Counted from the first letter of the stretch, positions 8,682-18,063 are shown. The stretch: DNA of 64,000 nt from UBA1794 sp031552405 (GCA_031552405.1 JAVBMN010000006.1:1-64000), one strand, 5' to 3'. The notes: generated from the letters alone by a model not told the origin. Numbers and translations are program-made.

Positions 8682-11600
8682 CTATAGGAATACGATACGC
8701 TCATTCAGTAATCCCGTGATCTGGCTTTTCAGGTTTCGGGCATTGATGGGCTTAGACATGTATCCGTCGAACCCGCTTTCCATGGCTTTTTGTTCATCCG
8801 ATGTGTAGGCATAGGCAGTCACTGCAATAATAGGCACCTTGGTAGACATCTGACGGATCTCCTGAGTCGCTTCATATCCATTCTTTACAGGCATGTTTAT
8901 GTCCATCAGTACAATGTGTGGTTGGCTCTCCTTGAACATCGCTACGGCCTCCTCGCCATCCCATGCATGGATCAATTGATAATCGTGCTTCAGGATGGAT
9001 TCAAACAACAGGTAGTTGCTGTTGTTATCTTCTGCGATCAGGATGGTGAGCTTTTCCTTCTTTACTGCGATGGTCTGCACTTCCTTCACAGGCTCGGCAG
9101 GAGCCTTTGAAGGAGCATAAGGTATGGTAAACCAGAACAGAGAACCCTTATCTACTACGGATTCCACCCCAATATCTCCCTTCAGATGTGACACGATTGT
9201 CTTACAGATGGGAAGACCTAAACCGGTGCCCGGGGCAAAGCTGTCTAATTTGACAAAGCGTTCGAATATACCTTCTATCTTATCTGCCGCCATTCCGCAG
9301 CCTGTATCTTTCACGTAGAAGTACAACTCCTTACCACGAATCTCATAGCTAAATTCCACAGAACCTTCCTTGGTAAACTTCAATCCATTATTGATCAAGT
9401 TGATCAACACTTGGCAAAGTTTGTTTTTCTCCGTGTTTACGTAACAAGGTATGGTGGAAGGGCTCTTAAAGACCAAGCTTACATCTTTACTCTGTCGCTT
9501 CTCTTTCAGTGTGTTTTCCAACTCTCTCAGCATGCTGTTCAGTTCTATATCAGTATAGACGAACTCCATGGCTCCGGCCTCTATCTTTGAGAGATCCAAG
9601 ATGTCACCTACAAGTTGTAGCAACTGCGCATTGTTGTTTTCAATAATGCTGATATACTCCTTCTTCTCCGATTCCTCTTCCGTAGAGGCAAGGATACTGG
9701 AGAATCCCACTATCGCATTGAGCGGAGTACGAATTTCGTGACTCATATTAGCCAGGAAGGCCGACTTCAATCTATTTGATTCCTCCGCACGGTCTTTAGC
9801 CGAGATGAGCTCTTCTTCCATCTTTTTACGGTCGGTAATCACCAATGAAGAACCTACCAATGTTAGCGGCTTTCCATTTTCATCACGAATATCTACGGCA
9901 GCCTGGGCTTCTACCCAGTCTATGCGAAGCTCATTTTTCTCTTTACTAGCCACACGATACTCTTCCTTTATCCGGTCTACTTTGCCTTCTGAAAGGTCAT
10001 TATATGCCTGTCGTACCCGTGCACGGTCTTCTTTTATAATCTTGGTAAAGTAACGTTCATCGGAAACAGAGAACTGTTCATCATCCACGTGTCCCATAGG
10101 AGAAAGCTCAATGGGTTTGTTAACATCACACAAGATCATGTGTTTCTGTAAATCCCATTTCCACGGAATGATATTGGCTACATCGAGCGCCATAGAGAGT
10201 TTGTGGTTGGTAGAGCTGAGCTGCTGCTGCGCCTGGTGTAATTCTGTGGATTCAATGCAAAAGGCATCTAATACATCCGGTTCCGTAGAACAACTTAGCA
10301 CTATGTCGTACGAACGGCTTATATTCTTGAAATAGAAGGAATAGGTAATGGTTCGTTTCTCTTGTAAGGCGATATTTGCAAAGTGGAGCATTTCATTCAA
10401 TAGATGCGGATACACTTTGCTTCCTGCATTGCCGATTACGTCGGCCCGCTTATAAAAGGTTCTTTCGAAGGCTGGATTTACATCACAGAATAGCAAGTCT
10501 ATCAATTTCCCCGCCTCATTGCGAACGGCTTTCTCCTTGATATATACCACCGGCATGTTGTGAACCAGCTCTACATACTTGCCGCTTATCTCCATTTCTT
10601 TTTGCTTGGAGAGTTTTACTTTGCGCAGCATTCTGATACGATTCTGCTGAAACAAGAGTCCGAATACCAGAAGAATCAGAACAGGTACGATGATCCATTT
10701 ATAGGTTTCCCAGAAGGAAAGAGGCTTGCTATAGAATACAGTATCCGATGGACAGTCATTGGGCGACAATCCTTTCTGAATCGTCATGGTATAATTAAAG
10801 ACTGGACTTCCTGCGGGGTAGTAGAAAGGAATGTCACCTGCAGGTCTCCCGTTCAGTATTTCCCGAATTGTGGTGGTTAGATTTTCATCGAACAATTGTT
10901 CATTATACATATATCCTCCTACCATTCCGCCATCATCCATTCCGGCATAACGAAGAGTATACACTGGCTTAGGAAGACTGGCCAGCAGCCGATATGCGCC
11001 TCCTACTACAGAGAAACATCCTTCTGAAGTTTGAGTTTTGTAGGCCCAGCTTGAATAAAGGATACCTGTCTCGTTATCCGTCTCCCGCAAAGAATCAAGT
11101 AATTGAGAAAGGGTTAAATCCTCAGGAGTGAATCGCTTATAGGCCACATTTGGCAGCTTCCTGCGTAATATCTGAGTGATCTGGGCTTCGTATTCCGAAT
11201 TGCTGTATCCATTGTCGGCTACAAAGATCAGCTTTTTCATCTTCGGATTCATTTCGCTCATCAGGATAGCTGTTTCAGGAGCAAATGCCGACATTTTCAA
11301 GAAGGTGAGATTGTATTTCTTAGCCAGCAGGTTCAGAGGAGTACGTTTCTCTAATGGAATGTATTCTTTCGTCAGGTAATATTCGTTGGGGGCAATAAAG
11401 TTTTCCTCTCCACAGAGGATGATAGGTACGTTTCCCCAATGTTTCTGAAAGTCATCACGCATAATAAGCGCCCCATTCCCAATCAGGATAATCAATTTAG
11501 GAGCTTGCACGTATTTGTGGAACAGGTTCTCCTGGATTGCATTCATGGTAGAATCATCGTCGGCCATGAGCATATTCAGGTGCTCTACATTGGCAGTCAC

Positions 11601-11813
11601 ACCTTTGATAGTCGAGATGTACTGCATAACCGGAGTGATGACACTATTACTCCAAGGGGCTGCTTCGGTATAATCGTTAAGGATCAGTATATAATCTTCA
11701 GCGGGTTTTACTACTTCCTGCGAGGAAGACGAAAGGGGCAACCCACAAAGAAGCATTATCCATAACAAGCTAATAAATTTGAATTTACAGGCGTAAATAT
11801 TTACTTTTTTCAT
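8682..11813 (-). CDS. Hybrid two-component sensor histidine kinase with periplasmic binding-protein-like sensor
   Basis: A 1043-residue membrane sensor. The N-terminal signal segment (FISLLWIMLLCGLPLSSSSQ) is followed by about 330 residues resembling an ABC transporter substrate-binding protein, with alternating alpha/beta and stretches such as PKLIILIGNGALI and KKLIFVADNGYSNS. One membrane helix follows (near residue 370, WIIVPVLILLVFGLLF), then PAS-type domains, a HisKA dimerisation domain with the phospho-acceptor His692 in SHEIRTPLN, a HATPase domain (DTGCGM, GTGLGLPICK) and a C-terminal receiver domain with Asp971 in VLMDINMP. There is no DNA-binding domain, so output must go through another protein not visible here. 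The ligand is unknown. Confidence 0.92.
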   Translation of the reverse strand: MKKVNIYACKFKFISLLWIMLLCGLPLSSSSQEVVKPAEDYILILNDYTEAAPWSNSVITPVMQYISTIKGVTANVEHLNMLMADDDSTMNAIQENLFHKYVQAPKLIILIGNGALIMRDDFQKHWGNVPIILCGEENFIAPNEYYLTKEYIPLEKRTPLNLLAKKYNLTFLKMSAFAPETAILMSEMNPKMKKLIFVADNGYSNSEYEAQITQILRRKLPNVAYKRFTPEDLTLSQLLDSLRETDNETGILYSSWAYKTQTSEGCFSVVGGAYRLLASLPKPVYTLRYAGMDDGGMVGGYMYNEQLFDENLTTTIREILNGRPAGDIPFYYPAGSPVFNYTMTIQKGLSPNDCPSDTVFYSKPLSFWETYKWIIVPVLILLVFGLLFQQNRIRMLRKVKLSKQKEMEISGKYVELVHNMPVVYIKEKAVRNEAGKLIDLLFCDVNPAFERTFYKRADVIGNAGSKVYPHLLNEMLHFANIALQEKRTITYSFYFKNISRSYDIVLSCSTEPDVLDAFCIESTELHQAQQQLSSTNHKLSMALDVANIIPWKWDLQKHMILCDVNKPIELSPMGHVDDEQFSVSDERYFTKIIKEDRARVRQAYNDLSEGKVDRIKEEYRVASKEKNELRIDWVEAQAAVDIRDENGKPLTLVGSSLVITDRKKMEEELISAKDRAEESNRLKSAFLANMSHEIRTPLNAIVGFSSILASTEEESEKKEYISIIENNNAQLLQLVGDILDLSKIEAGAMEFVYTDIELNSMLRELENTLKEKRQSKDVSLVFKSPSTIPCYVNTEKNKLCQVLINLINNGLKFTKEGSVEFSYEIRGKELYFYVKDTGCGMAADKIEGIFERFVKLDSFAPGTGLGLPICKTIVSHLKGDIGVESVVDKGSLFWFTIPYAPSKAPAEPVKEVQTIAVKKEKLTILIAEDNNSNYLLFESILKHDYQLIHAWDGEEAVAMFKESQPHIVLMDINMPVKNGYEATQEIRQMSTKVPIIAVTAYAYTSDEQKAMESGFDGYMSKPINARNLKSQITGLLNERIVFL

Positions 11814-11909
11814 ATATTATCTTCTAATAACTGAGCATATTATCAATGTCCAAACCGCGTTAAACGGCCTTTTGCTATCCTCTCTTTATTTCTTTGGAAT
11901 AAAACTTCG

Positions 11910-11917
11910 CAAAGATA
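11910..11917 (-). promoter_or_regulatory. Bacteroidetes -7 box for the sensor kinase
   Basis: On the minus strand this reads TATCTTTG, a full match to TAnnTTTG, about 97 bases before the ATG of the hybrid kinase. No good -33 TTTG is present at the usual spacing. Confidence 0.45.
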
Positions 11918-12033
11918 GTCGATAATAAATAAAAATCATCTTCCCAACATATATTTCTTTCTCTTTTAACAGTTTATCCACCATGGCTGTAAGAGAAATT
12001 GCCAACTTACCAGAAGCGTGTACACAGAAACTC

Positions 12034-12064
12034 ATAAAAAAAGAAGAGGAATAATCCTCTTCTT
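12034..12064 (-). terminator. Terminator overlapping the rubredoxin stop codon
   Basis: A perfect 10-bp inverted repeat AAGAAGAGGA/TCCTCTTCTT (12041-12050 with 12055-12064, four-base loop) begins in the last codons of the rubredoxin gene. On the minus strand it is followed by a run of T. The acidic Glu-rich tail of the protein supplies half of the stem. Confidence 0.75.
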
Positions 12065-12224
12065 ATTCCTCTTCTTCAAAATCTTCCTTACCTACGCCAC
12101 AGGTGGGGCAAACCCAGTCCTCGGGTACATCTTTCCAGGACGTTCCAGGAGCTACATCATTATCAGGGTCGCCCACTTCAGGATCGTAGATATACCCACA
12201 TACTGTGCACACAAAATTCTTCAT
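12063..12224 (-). CDS. Rubredoxin
   Basis: A 53-residue one-iron electron carrier. It shows both zinc-ribbon-like CxxC knuckles that bind a single Fe: Cys6/Cys9 (CTVCG) and Cys39/Cys42 (CPTCG). It also has the family signature YIYDPEVGDPD and the conserved aromatic Trp before the second knuckle (DWVCP). Rubredoxins in anaerobes pass electrons to superoxide reductase, rubrerythrin or oxygen reductases. The gene is monocistronic between the sensor kinase and the polyferredoxin operon and ends in its own terminator. The C-terminus ends in four glutamates, part of the terminator stem. Confidence 0.97.
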   Translation of the reverse strand: MKNFVCTVCGYIYDPEVGDPDNDVAPGTSWKDVPEDWVCPTCGVGKEDFEEEE

Positions 12225-12324
12225 AATCGGTGTTTTTAGATAAATAATAGGCTTGTTATCGCTTAGTTACTGTCTAAACACCCTACCAAGTAAGAATGTT
12301 TTATGCCCACAGCCATAAAAAAGA

Positions 12325-13896
12325 TTAAAAACCGAAATCGTCTACCTTTATATCCTCGGTCTTCTCTTCCACAAAAGGCTTGGCGGCCTTATGAACCACA
12401 TTTCCTTCGATATATACAGCACGGAAAGGCTTTGCAGGGCACACATACTCGCAACCGCCACATCCTACGCAGATCTCGGTATTGACATGTGGCACAGTCA
12501 AACCGTCTTTGTAAGGCACCATCGACAAGGCTTGGGTAGGGCAGTGCTCGGAGCAGGCTCCACAACTAGTACCTTCACGGTATACAATACAGTTTTCTTT
12601 AATGAGCACCACATAGCCCATCTGATTGAGATGTTTCTCCTCCATGGTAAGTGGTTCCAGGGCATGGTTGGGACAGATCTGGCTGCATACGGTACAGTTA
12701 AAGTTACAGAAACCCTTTTCAAAGTTGACCGTAGGCTGCATTACGCCCGACAGGCCGTATTCCATCACCGCAGGTTTCAGTACGTGCGAGGGGCATTTGC
12801 TTACACAGAGATGACAAGAGGTGCAACGCTTCTGGAAATGCTCCAGGCTGACACTTCCCGGAGGAGTGATGGGATTGGCACGTGTATAAGCTTTCACCCC
12901 TTGCGAGGCGGCTATTACCTGATCGATATTCTCCTTGGCCAGCAGCTTAGGAGCCATAGAAACTGTGGCTACAGTAGTTGTCAGAGCCAGAAAATCACGC
13001 CGTGACACATCGCCTTCTTCCTTCACGGGAGATACCTTCAAGGGAGTCTTTACAGCTTTGGGAGCCGGGTCACACTTTGAAGCAAAGGAATAACTCAACG
13101 CACCTTTCTTGCACGATCCAAGGCAGTTAAAGCAATCCACACAGCGACTATAGTCTATTTTTTGGTTTTCGCTGTCGATGCAAGAAGCCTTGCATTTCGT
13201 GGCACAGGCCTTACAGTGGTTACACTTGGAGGCATCGATGCGAATCTTCCCCAGCGAGTACTTGCTGAGAAGGCCCAGGATCGTGCCTACGGGGCACACA
13301 GTGTTACACCAGGTTCGTCCGTGCTTCCAGGCCAATAGTACCACACACAACAGCGTGAGCAGAGCAATAATAAACGAGGGCATACTGAGGATGGACACCT
13401 CCATCGTGTACAGCGTGTAGTTCTCGAACTTCATGAATATCCCAGCCAGCAGGTTGTTTCCAGCGAGATATACCGGTCGGAACAGGTTGGTAGCTATACG
13501 TCCGAAGGCGCTATACGGGTCAAGTATCCCCACCAGCACCGTAAATCCGCACAGGAAGGCCACTACCGCAGCGCCCAGCACACTATACCGAAGCACTGTT
13601 TTCGCTTTGCTAAAAGTATATTTTTTCTTCTTAGCCGTAAGACGGGAGATGCGGGCCACCACATCCTGGAAGATACCCAGCGGACAAAGTACCGAACAAT
13701 AGATTCGCCCCAACAAGAGCGTGAGCACGATAAGAGCTATCAGCACCCCCACATGCAGGGAGATCAGAGCCGGTACAAACTGTACAGACGCCAGTGCATG
13801 GTACGTATTGGGTAATACCTTGGCAAAGTCAAGGAAGTAAAAGGTAATCAGGGCAAGCATCACTGTGGCTGCCGTGATTCGTATAATTTTCAACAT
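12325..13896 (-). CDS. Membrane-bound polyferredoxin (NapH/NapG-like fusion)
   Basis: A 523-residue iron-sulfur membrane protein. The first half is NapH/CcoG-like: several membrane helices with the CxxxCP pairs of the family (CSVLCPLG and CNTVCPVG). Next come two ferredoxin clusters (CNHCKACATKC and CVDCFNCLGSC). A second twin-arginine-like segment (SRRDFLALTTTVATVSMAP, near residue 300) then starts a NapG-like half with four more Cys clusters (CTSCHLCVSKCP, CNFNCTVCSQICP, CGACSEHCP, CVGCGGCEYVCP). The fusion would carry electrons across the inner membrane from quinol or a cytoplasmic donor to an exported acceptor. Last gene of a five-gene operon, four bases after the DUF362 gene; the electron acceptor is not obvious. 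Confidence 0.85.
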   Translation of the reverse strand: MLKIIRITAATVMLALITFYFLDFAKVLPNTYHALASVQFVPALISLHVGVLIALIVLTLLLGRIYCSVLCPLGIFQDVVARISRLTAKKKKYTFSKAKTVLRYSVLGAAVVAFLCGFTVLVGILDPYSAFGRIATNLFRPVYLAGNNLLAGIFMKFENYTLYTMEVSILSMPSFIIALLTLLCVVLLAWKHGRTWCNTVCPVGTILGLLSKYSLGKIRIDASKCNHCKACATKCKASCIDSENQKIDYSRCVDCFNCLGSCKKGALSYSFASKCDPAPKAVKTPLKVSPVKEEGDVSRRDFLALTTTVATVSMAPKLLAKENIDQVIAASQGVKAYTRANPITPPGSVSLEHFQKRCTSCHLCVSKCPSHVLKPAVMEYGLSGVMQPTVNFEKGFCNFNCTVCSQICPNHALEPLTMEEKHLNQMGYVVLIKENCIVYREGTSCGACSEHCPTQALSMVPYKDGLTVPHVNTEICVGCGGCEYVCPAKPFRAVYIEGNVVHKAAKPFVEEKTEDIKVDDFGF

Positions 13897-13900
13897 GCGG

Positions 13901-14845
13901 TTACTTTATAGAAATCTTCTTTACGTTCAGGGCATCCAGATTGGTAGTACCTATCTTGAGGGCTTCCGCATTGGCAATGTGCGACACGTCGGCAAGAGGC
14001 ATGTCGCGGATCTGTCCGAAGAATTTGGTAGCTGCGGTATCCACAGCCACGATATCGGCCGACACGAACAAGGCTTTGGAAAGTACCACGTCCGAGGCAG
14101 AGCGTCCTTGTGGGCCGTTGGTCTTCATGACACGGTAGGCATCTACTACGTTAAGCACGGCTTTCTTCTGAAGGGTACAGATATCAGCAATGCTCTGCTG
14201 GAGATCGTTCTTGTGGAAGATACCGCGATCCCATACAATCCCCATGTGGTTCTTCATGGAGATGGTCAGGTTGCTGCCTCCGTGGTTTTTCAGTACGGGT
14301 ACATTGATCCACACATCGCTGTCGAGGATGGCCTGGTGAACCTTGGCTGATTTCAGCGCCTTGCCGTTGGGCAATGTAATGGAGCGGTAGTAGGATTCCT
14401 GGTGGGCAGGCATCATCTTGGCACCAGCCTGTTCGGCAGCAGCTTTGATACCGCTGTGTTCGTAGCATTTCACCCAGTCGTCACAGGTATGATCAAATAC
14501 GATCACCTCTTTGGCACCGGCTGCGAAGCACTGCTTCACGATCTCGGCTACCAGCTTGGGGTTGGTGTTACCGGCCAGTTCGGGCGTTCTGTCCCAGCCG
14601 ATGTTGGGCTTCACGCATACCTTATTGCCTTTCTTTACAAAGGCTTTCATGCCTCCCAGTTCGGCAATGGCTTTGCGGAACATAGCTTCGGGCTCGCCGC
14701 CCATTACGGCCACTAGATCTACTTTCTTTCCGGGGGCTGCTGCATCAGGAATTGCCTGTGTCAGCATATCCATTGCACCCGAAGGTTTTACGGTGAGCAC
14801 CGCACCGGTCAGGGCTACGGCTTTCAGGAAATCTCGTCTATCCAT
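13901..14845 (-). CDS. DUF362-family protein with twin-arginine-like signal
   Basis: A 314-residue DUF362 protein. The N-terminus MDRRDFLKAVALTGAVLTVKP has an RR pair before a hydrophobic core, as in Tat substrates. The DUF362 body includes VCVKPNIGWDRTPE, VIVFDHTCDDW and the NHGGSNLTISMKNHMG segment. Members of this family often occur with or fused to 4Fe-4S ferredoxin domains, but their reaction is not established. Here the gene lies directly before the membrane polyferredoxin, which fits a periplasmic redox partner. Only one Cys lies in the conserved core (FDHTCDDW), so it probably does not bind a cluster itself. Confidence 0.82.
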   Translation of the reverse strand: MDRRDFLKAVALTGAVLTVKPSGAMDMLTQAIPDAAAPGKKVDLVAVMGGEPEAMFRKAIAELGGMKAFVKKGNKVCVKPNIGWDRTPELAGNTNPKLVAEIVKQCFAAGAKEVIVFDHTCDDWVKCYEHSGIKAAAEQAGAKMMPAHQESYYRSITLPNGKALKSAKVHQAILDSDVWINVPVLKNHGGSNLTISMKNHMGIVWDRGIFHKNDLQQSIADICTLQKKAVLNVVDAYRVMKTNGPQGRSASDVVLSKALFVSADIVAVDTAATKFFGQIRDMPLADVSHIANAEALKIGTTNLDALNVKKISIK

Positions 14846-14875
14846 ACTCTTCTTTATTTATTGTTATTATTCTCT

Positions 14876-16765
14876 TTATATGTCGAAGGTCACCCCGCCG
14901 AATACTGTAGCACGCGGCATGGGATAGCCTTTGTTTATTTCATAGCTTTGCGCTAGGAGGTTCTCTCCGCGCACGAAGAGTTCCAGGATGCGCAGGGGGC
15001 GGTAGGAGGCACGGAGATTCCACAGCAGGAAGCTCTCGGTGCTTTCGGCAGCCACATCGGTGTACAGGTGGTTGATGTAATCCAGTCCGGTAGAGGCGCT
15101 CCAGCGCCCTGTGGCGTAGGTGGCTCCCAAGTGCAGTTTGTGCCTAGGGGCTGCGGGTACGATGTACTTCATGTGCAGGAAGCTGTAATTGCCGGAGAGG
15201 TTCCAGTGCGCATTCAGGGAATAGCGGGCGGCCAGTTCGGCCCCGTAGTTCTCTATCTTCCCGGTGTTGATGTATTGGGGTGCGCCGTTTACGATTTGCC
15301 GCTGTATGATATTCTTGCCATTGATGTAGAAGAGGGCGGCGTCCATGTGCAGGGTATTGTCAAGCAGGTCCAGGGCGGCAGACAGCTCGTAGTTCATCAG
15401 TTCCTCGGCCTGCAAGTCTGGGTTGCGGGGGGCAAACATATACAGTTCGCGAATAGTGGGTGCGCGAAATCCGCGGCTCACCAGCGCCTTGAACACAGTG
15501 TTTTCGGTGGGCGAGTAGTGTATACCTCCCTGCGGGATAAGTTGGGTGCCGCTCTGCTCGTTGCGATCGATACGCAGTCCGGCATTGAGGCCTATCTGTG
15601 AGGTAAGGGCTTGCTGCAGGTTGATGTATCCGGCTATGTCATCAATGTGCTCATCGGCCAGGGGGATGTCTTCTCCACCTGCTACGGGCCGGTTCCAGGC
15701 CTCGCCTCCATAGCGCTGGTAGTCAAGGCCTACGGTAGTCTGGTTACCTCGAAAGAAGGAATATCCCTGATACCAGGACAGGCCCAGCATATTATCGCGT
15801 GAATTGAAGCGTACGGGTTTGGGTGCTGTGCCCGGCGCATATCCGTCGTTGACCTCATGGCACCCCCAGTTGTAGAAGAAAGAGAGGCCTCCGGAGGTAC
15901 GGTCATACCGGTTGGTGAGCGAAGCGGAAGTCATGCCGCGCGTTACCTCGGCGTCATTGTCGATGAGGGGCGTGGCAAGGGTGCCGGGGTTGGAGGAGTT
16001 GTAGCGGGTAAGGGTTACATCGGCAAAGGCCTTCCAGTGCGCACTGAGGTCGTAACCCAGGCGGGCATACCCTCCGTACTGGTCGAAGTCCATATCGGGC
16101 CTGTGCCCATCCGTGCGATTGTAGTAGAGCGCTGCAAAACTGTTGAAGCGTCCGCTCTTCACGGTATTGGCCGCTTCGGCAGAGAGGGTGTTGTAAGAGC
16201 CGTACATGAGGCGGGCGTGGTTGCGCACTCCGTCTTGCTCATCACGCCGGGTGATGATATTGATCACTCCTCCCATGGCATTGGAGCCATACAGGAGCGA
16301 GGCGGGGCCTCGTACCACCTCCACACGTTCGGCCAGCATAGACTGGTACACATCGGGCAGGGGGTGGCCCATGAGGCCCATCGACTGCGGGTGGCCATCG
16401 ATCAGTACCATGACATCCGTAGTGGGGCTTCCCGCATCGCTGCTGCCAATACCACGGATGCTCATCTGCCCGGCCGATCCGGCGGATACCCCATAACCCA
16501 TCATGCCGCGGCCTGTGATGAAGAGGCCGGGTACTTCCTCCGTGAGGAGGGGCAGGAGAGAGGCCTCGTAGCGACGGTCTATCTGCTGACGGTCTATCAC
16601 AGACACGCTCATGGGCATGTGGCGCAGATCCACTGCCGGGCGACTGCCTGTTACGATTACCTCATCCAGACGAACAGAGTCGCCCACCGTTTCCTCCGCC
16701 GTATGGGCATACAGACAGAGAGGTACAGACAGGATAAGAGCCGGTAACAGGCGAAGATACTTCAT
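14876..16765 (-). CDS. TonB-dependent outer-membrane receptor (BtuB/siderophore-receptor class)
   Basis: An outer-membrane active transporter of 629 residues. The start chosen is the ATG at 16765, which gives a clean signal peptide (MKYLRLLPALILSVPLCLYA); the longer frame only adds 22 residues. A TonB-box-like LDEVIVTGSR is followed by a plug domain (VEVVRGPASLLYGSNAMGGVINIITRR) and a 22-strand type barrel ending in a terminal aromatic-rich strand (FGGVTFDI). It lacks the SusC N-terminal extension and has no SusD partner, so it resembles vitamin, metal-chelate or siderophore receptors more than glycan importers. Its operon links it to an ECF S-component-like protein and a phosphoribosyltransferase, which suggests uptake of a vitamin-like or nucleobase-like compound. 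Confidence 0.9.
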   Translation of the reverse strand: MKYLRLLPALILSVPLCLYAHTAEETVGDSVRLDEVIVTGSRPAVDLRHMPMSVSVIDRQQIDRRYEASLLPLLTEEVPGLFITGRGMMGYGVSAGSAGQMSIRGIGSSDAGSPTTDVMVLIDGHPQSMGLMGHPLPDVYQSMLAERVEVVRGPASLLYGSNAMGGVINIITRRDEQDGVRNHARLMYGSYNTLSAEAANTVKSGRFNSFAALYYNRTDGHRPDMDFDQYGGYARLGYDLSAHWKAFADVTLTRYNSSNPGTLATPLIDNDAEVTRGMTSASLTNRYDRTSGGLSFFYNWGCHEVNDGYAPGTAPKPVRFNSRDNMLGLSWYQGYSFFRGNQTTVGLDYQRYGGEAWNRPVAGGEDIPLADEHIDDIAGYINLQQALTSQIGLNAGLRIDRNEQSGTQLIPQGGIHYSPTENTVFKALVSRGFRAPTIRELYMFAPRNPDLQAEELMNYELSAALDLLDNTLHMDAALFYINGKNIIQRQIVNGAPQYINTGKIENYGAELAARYSLNAHWNLSGNYSFLHMKYIVPAAPRHKLHLGATYATGRWSASTGLDYINHLYTDVAAESTESFLLWNLRASYRPLRILELFVRGENLLAQSYEINKGYPMPRATVFGGVTFDI

Positions 16766-16784
16766 AACAGAAGGGGGTGTGGTA

Positions 16785-17183
16785 TTACAGCAGCCACGGA
16801 AAGCGGAAGCACGTTTCATCATACAGTGCATAGTCCGCCGTACCGTTTACGGCAAGTGTTTTGATTACTTTGGCACCTTGCAGGAGCTGCCGTGCCAGGC
16901 GGATGGTGGAGCCGGTCTTGATACGGTCATCTACCAGCAGGATGCGCTTGTCCCGAAACTCGAAATCCACCGGGCTCAACAGTTGCGGAGCCTCGTACTT
17001 AGGCTGCTGGTACTCGTCCCTGAGGTTGATGTGCAACAAGTGAAACTCAGCCTGCAGCCGCTGGTTGATGAGTGCGGCAGGGATGATACCACCGTGGGCA
17101 ATAGCTACAACGATATCAAACTCTTCCTCAATGGGGATGGTGCGTACGCGTTCCAGTACCTCCTCGAAACTTTTTCCTTGCAT
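16785..17183 (-). CDS. Phosphoribosyltransferase-family protein
   Basis: A type-I phosphoribosyltransferase fold protein. The PRPP-binding loop is ILLVDDRIKTGST, in the usual place after the core strands, and an N-terminal motif VVAIAHGGIIPAAL precedes it. I chose the ATG at 17183 (MQGKSFEEV, 132 residues); an in-frame TTG at 17219 would add 12 residues overlapping the upstream gene. It most resembles xanthine/guanine-type enzymes, but the base acceptor is unknown. Its position between an ECF S component and a TonB receptor suggests that it phosphoribosylates, and so traps, the imported compound or a part of it. Confidence 0.82.
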   Translation of the reverse strand: MQGKSFEEVLERVRTIPIEEEFDIVVAIAHGGIIPAALINQRLQAEFHLLHINLRDEYQQPKYEAPQLLSPVDFEFRDKRILLVDDRIKTGSTIRLARQLLQGAKVIKTLAVNGTADYALYDETCFRFPWLL

Positions 17184-17205
17184 GGAGCTTTTGGGTTCCG
17201 GGAGA

Positions 17206-17715
17206 TTATACTTTGGCAATAGCCCTGAGCAGGGCGTAGCCTCCGAAGATCTGGATGAGCATGCCGGGGATTCCGATGCGGAAATCCTGCATAGCTACAA
17301 AGAAGTTGCCTGTCAGCGCCCATTCACCAAGGGTACCGATGGCCTGATACGCCATTACAGCAATCACGATAGCCATGAGGGATACCCCCCCGGCACGTTT
17401 CGCCATGTAGGAAGCAGCCAGAGCCAGCAGGGTTGATTTGATGAGTATGGCAGGCAGCACTTCCGCTCCGGGCATCCCGAAGAGCAGGTGGTTTACCAGT
17501 GGCGAGCATACTGCCGTGAGCAGTCCTACTGTGAAGCCGTACTTATACGCCGCAATCAGCGTAAAGAAATAGATAGGAAGAAGCATCAGCCCTCCGCCGG
17601 GCACAAGGTGACACAACTGGGGTAATACAAGGTTTCCAGCCACGAAGAGTGCGGCAAACAAATAGGTTTTTACCTGGTCATACTGGTACGCATAAAGCTT
17701 TGCGGTAGTTTCCAT
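17206..17715 (-). CDS. ECF-transporter S-component-like integral membrane protein
   Basis: A 169-residue protein with five to six hydrophobic helices (for example LFAALFVAGNLVLPQLCHLVPGG in two segments and LMLLPIYFFTLIAAYKYG), the size and layout of substrate-binding S components of energy-coupling-factor vitamin transporters. The start is the ATG at 17715; the open frame extends upstream to 18102 but that part is the structured leader. First gene of the operon with phosphoribosyltransferase, TonB receptor, DUF362 and polyferredoxin genes. The shared EcfAAT module is not in the window. The substrate is unknown. Confidence 0.72.
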   Translation of the reverse strand: METTAKLYAYQYDQVKTYLFAALFVAGNLVLPQLCHLVPGGGLMLLPIYFFTLIAAYKYGFTVGLLTAVCSPLVNHLLFGMPGAEVLPAILIKSTLLALAASYMAKRAGGVSLMAIVIAVMAYQAIGTLGEWALTGNFFVAMQDFRIGIPGMLIQIFGGYALLRAIAKV

Positions 17716-18060
17716 AATTGGGGTATAGTTTTTAATGTACTGAGTCTTAGAGCGAAAAAGGGCGTCCGGGTTTAATGAAGAGAAAGGATTTTTCACCGCT
17801 TCCAAGGGGTGAAAAAGATGGATTTTCCAAGTGTACGCCCATTTGTACGGGTTTTTGTTCATCTTTTCAAGGGCGCAATCTATTGTTTTCATGTACTTTA
17901 CATCTGAAAAAAGAATCCAGCTGCACGGGTTTTGTATTCCTTGTTGTACGTCCCATAAGAAGAAGTAATGAATATATAGAAGAAACAAATAAAAATATAT
18001 GCGTTTTTTTAAGTTTTTCTTTTTTTTCTCTTTTTTATCGCCTCCCGGATCACTCTCATG
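17716..18060 (-). promoter_or_regulatory. Long structured 5' leader, candidate riboswitch
   Basis: About 340 bases separate a -7-like box from the S-component start. The part nearest the gene can fold: GGGCGT (17760-17765) pairs with ACGCCC (17835-17840), enclosing a second stem TTTTTCACC/GGTGAAAAA (17789-17797 with 17808-17816). A motif (T/C)ACGGGTTTTTG-like occurs twice (near 17847 and 17924). It does not show the conserved boxes of the TPP, FMN or adenosylcobalamin riboswitches that I know. A cis-regulatory RNA is inferred from length, folding and the transport operon downstream. Confidence 0.35.
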
Positions 18061-18063
18061 GTG

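Noticed and set aside
15857..16747. 296-codon open frame antisense to the TonB receptor
   Set aside because: Shadow of a real, complete receptor gene; low-complexity Gly/Val/Ala-rich composition typical of an antisense frame.
16785..17219. TTG start at 17219 for the phosphoribosyltransferase
   Set aside because: It would overlap the upstream gene by 14 bases and add 12 residues; the ATG at 17183 begins a typical family N-terminus.
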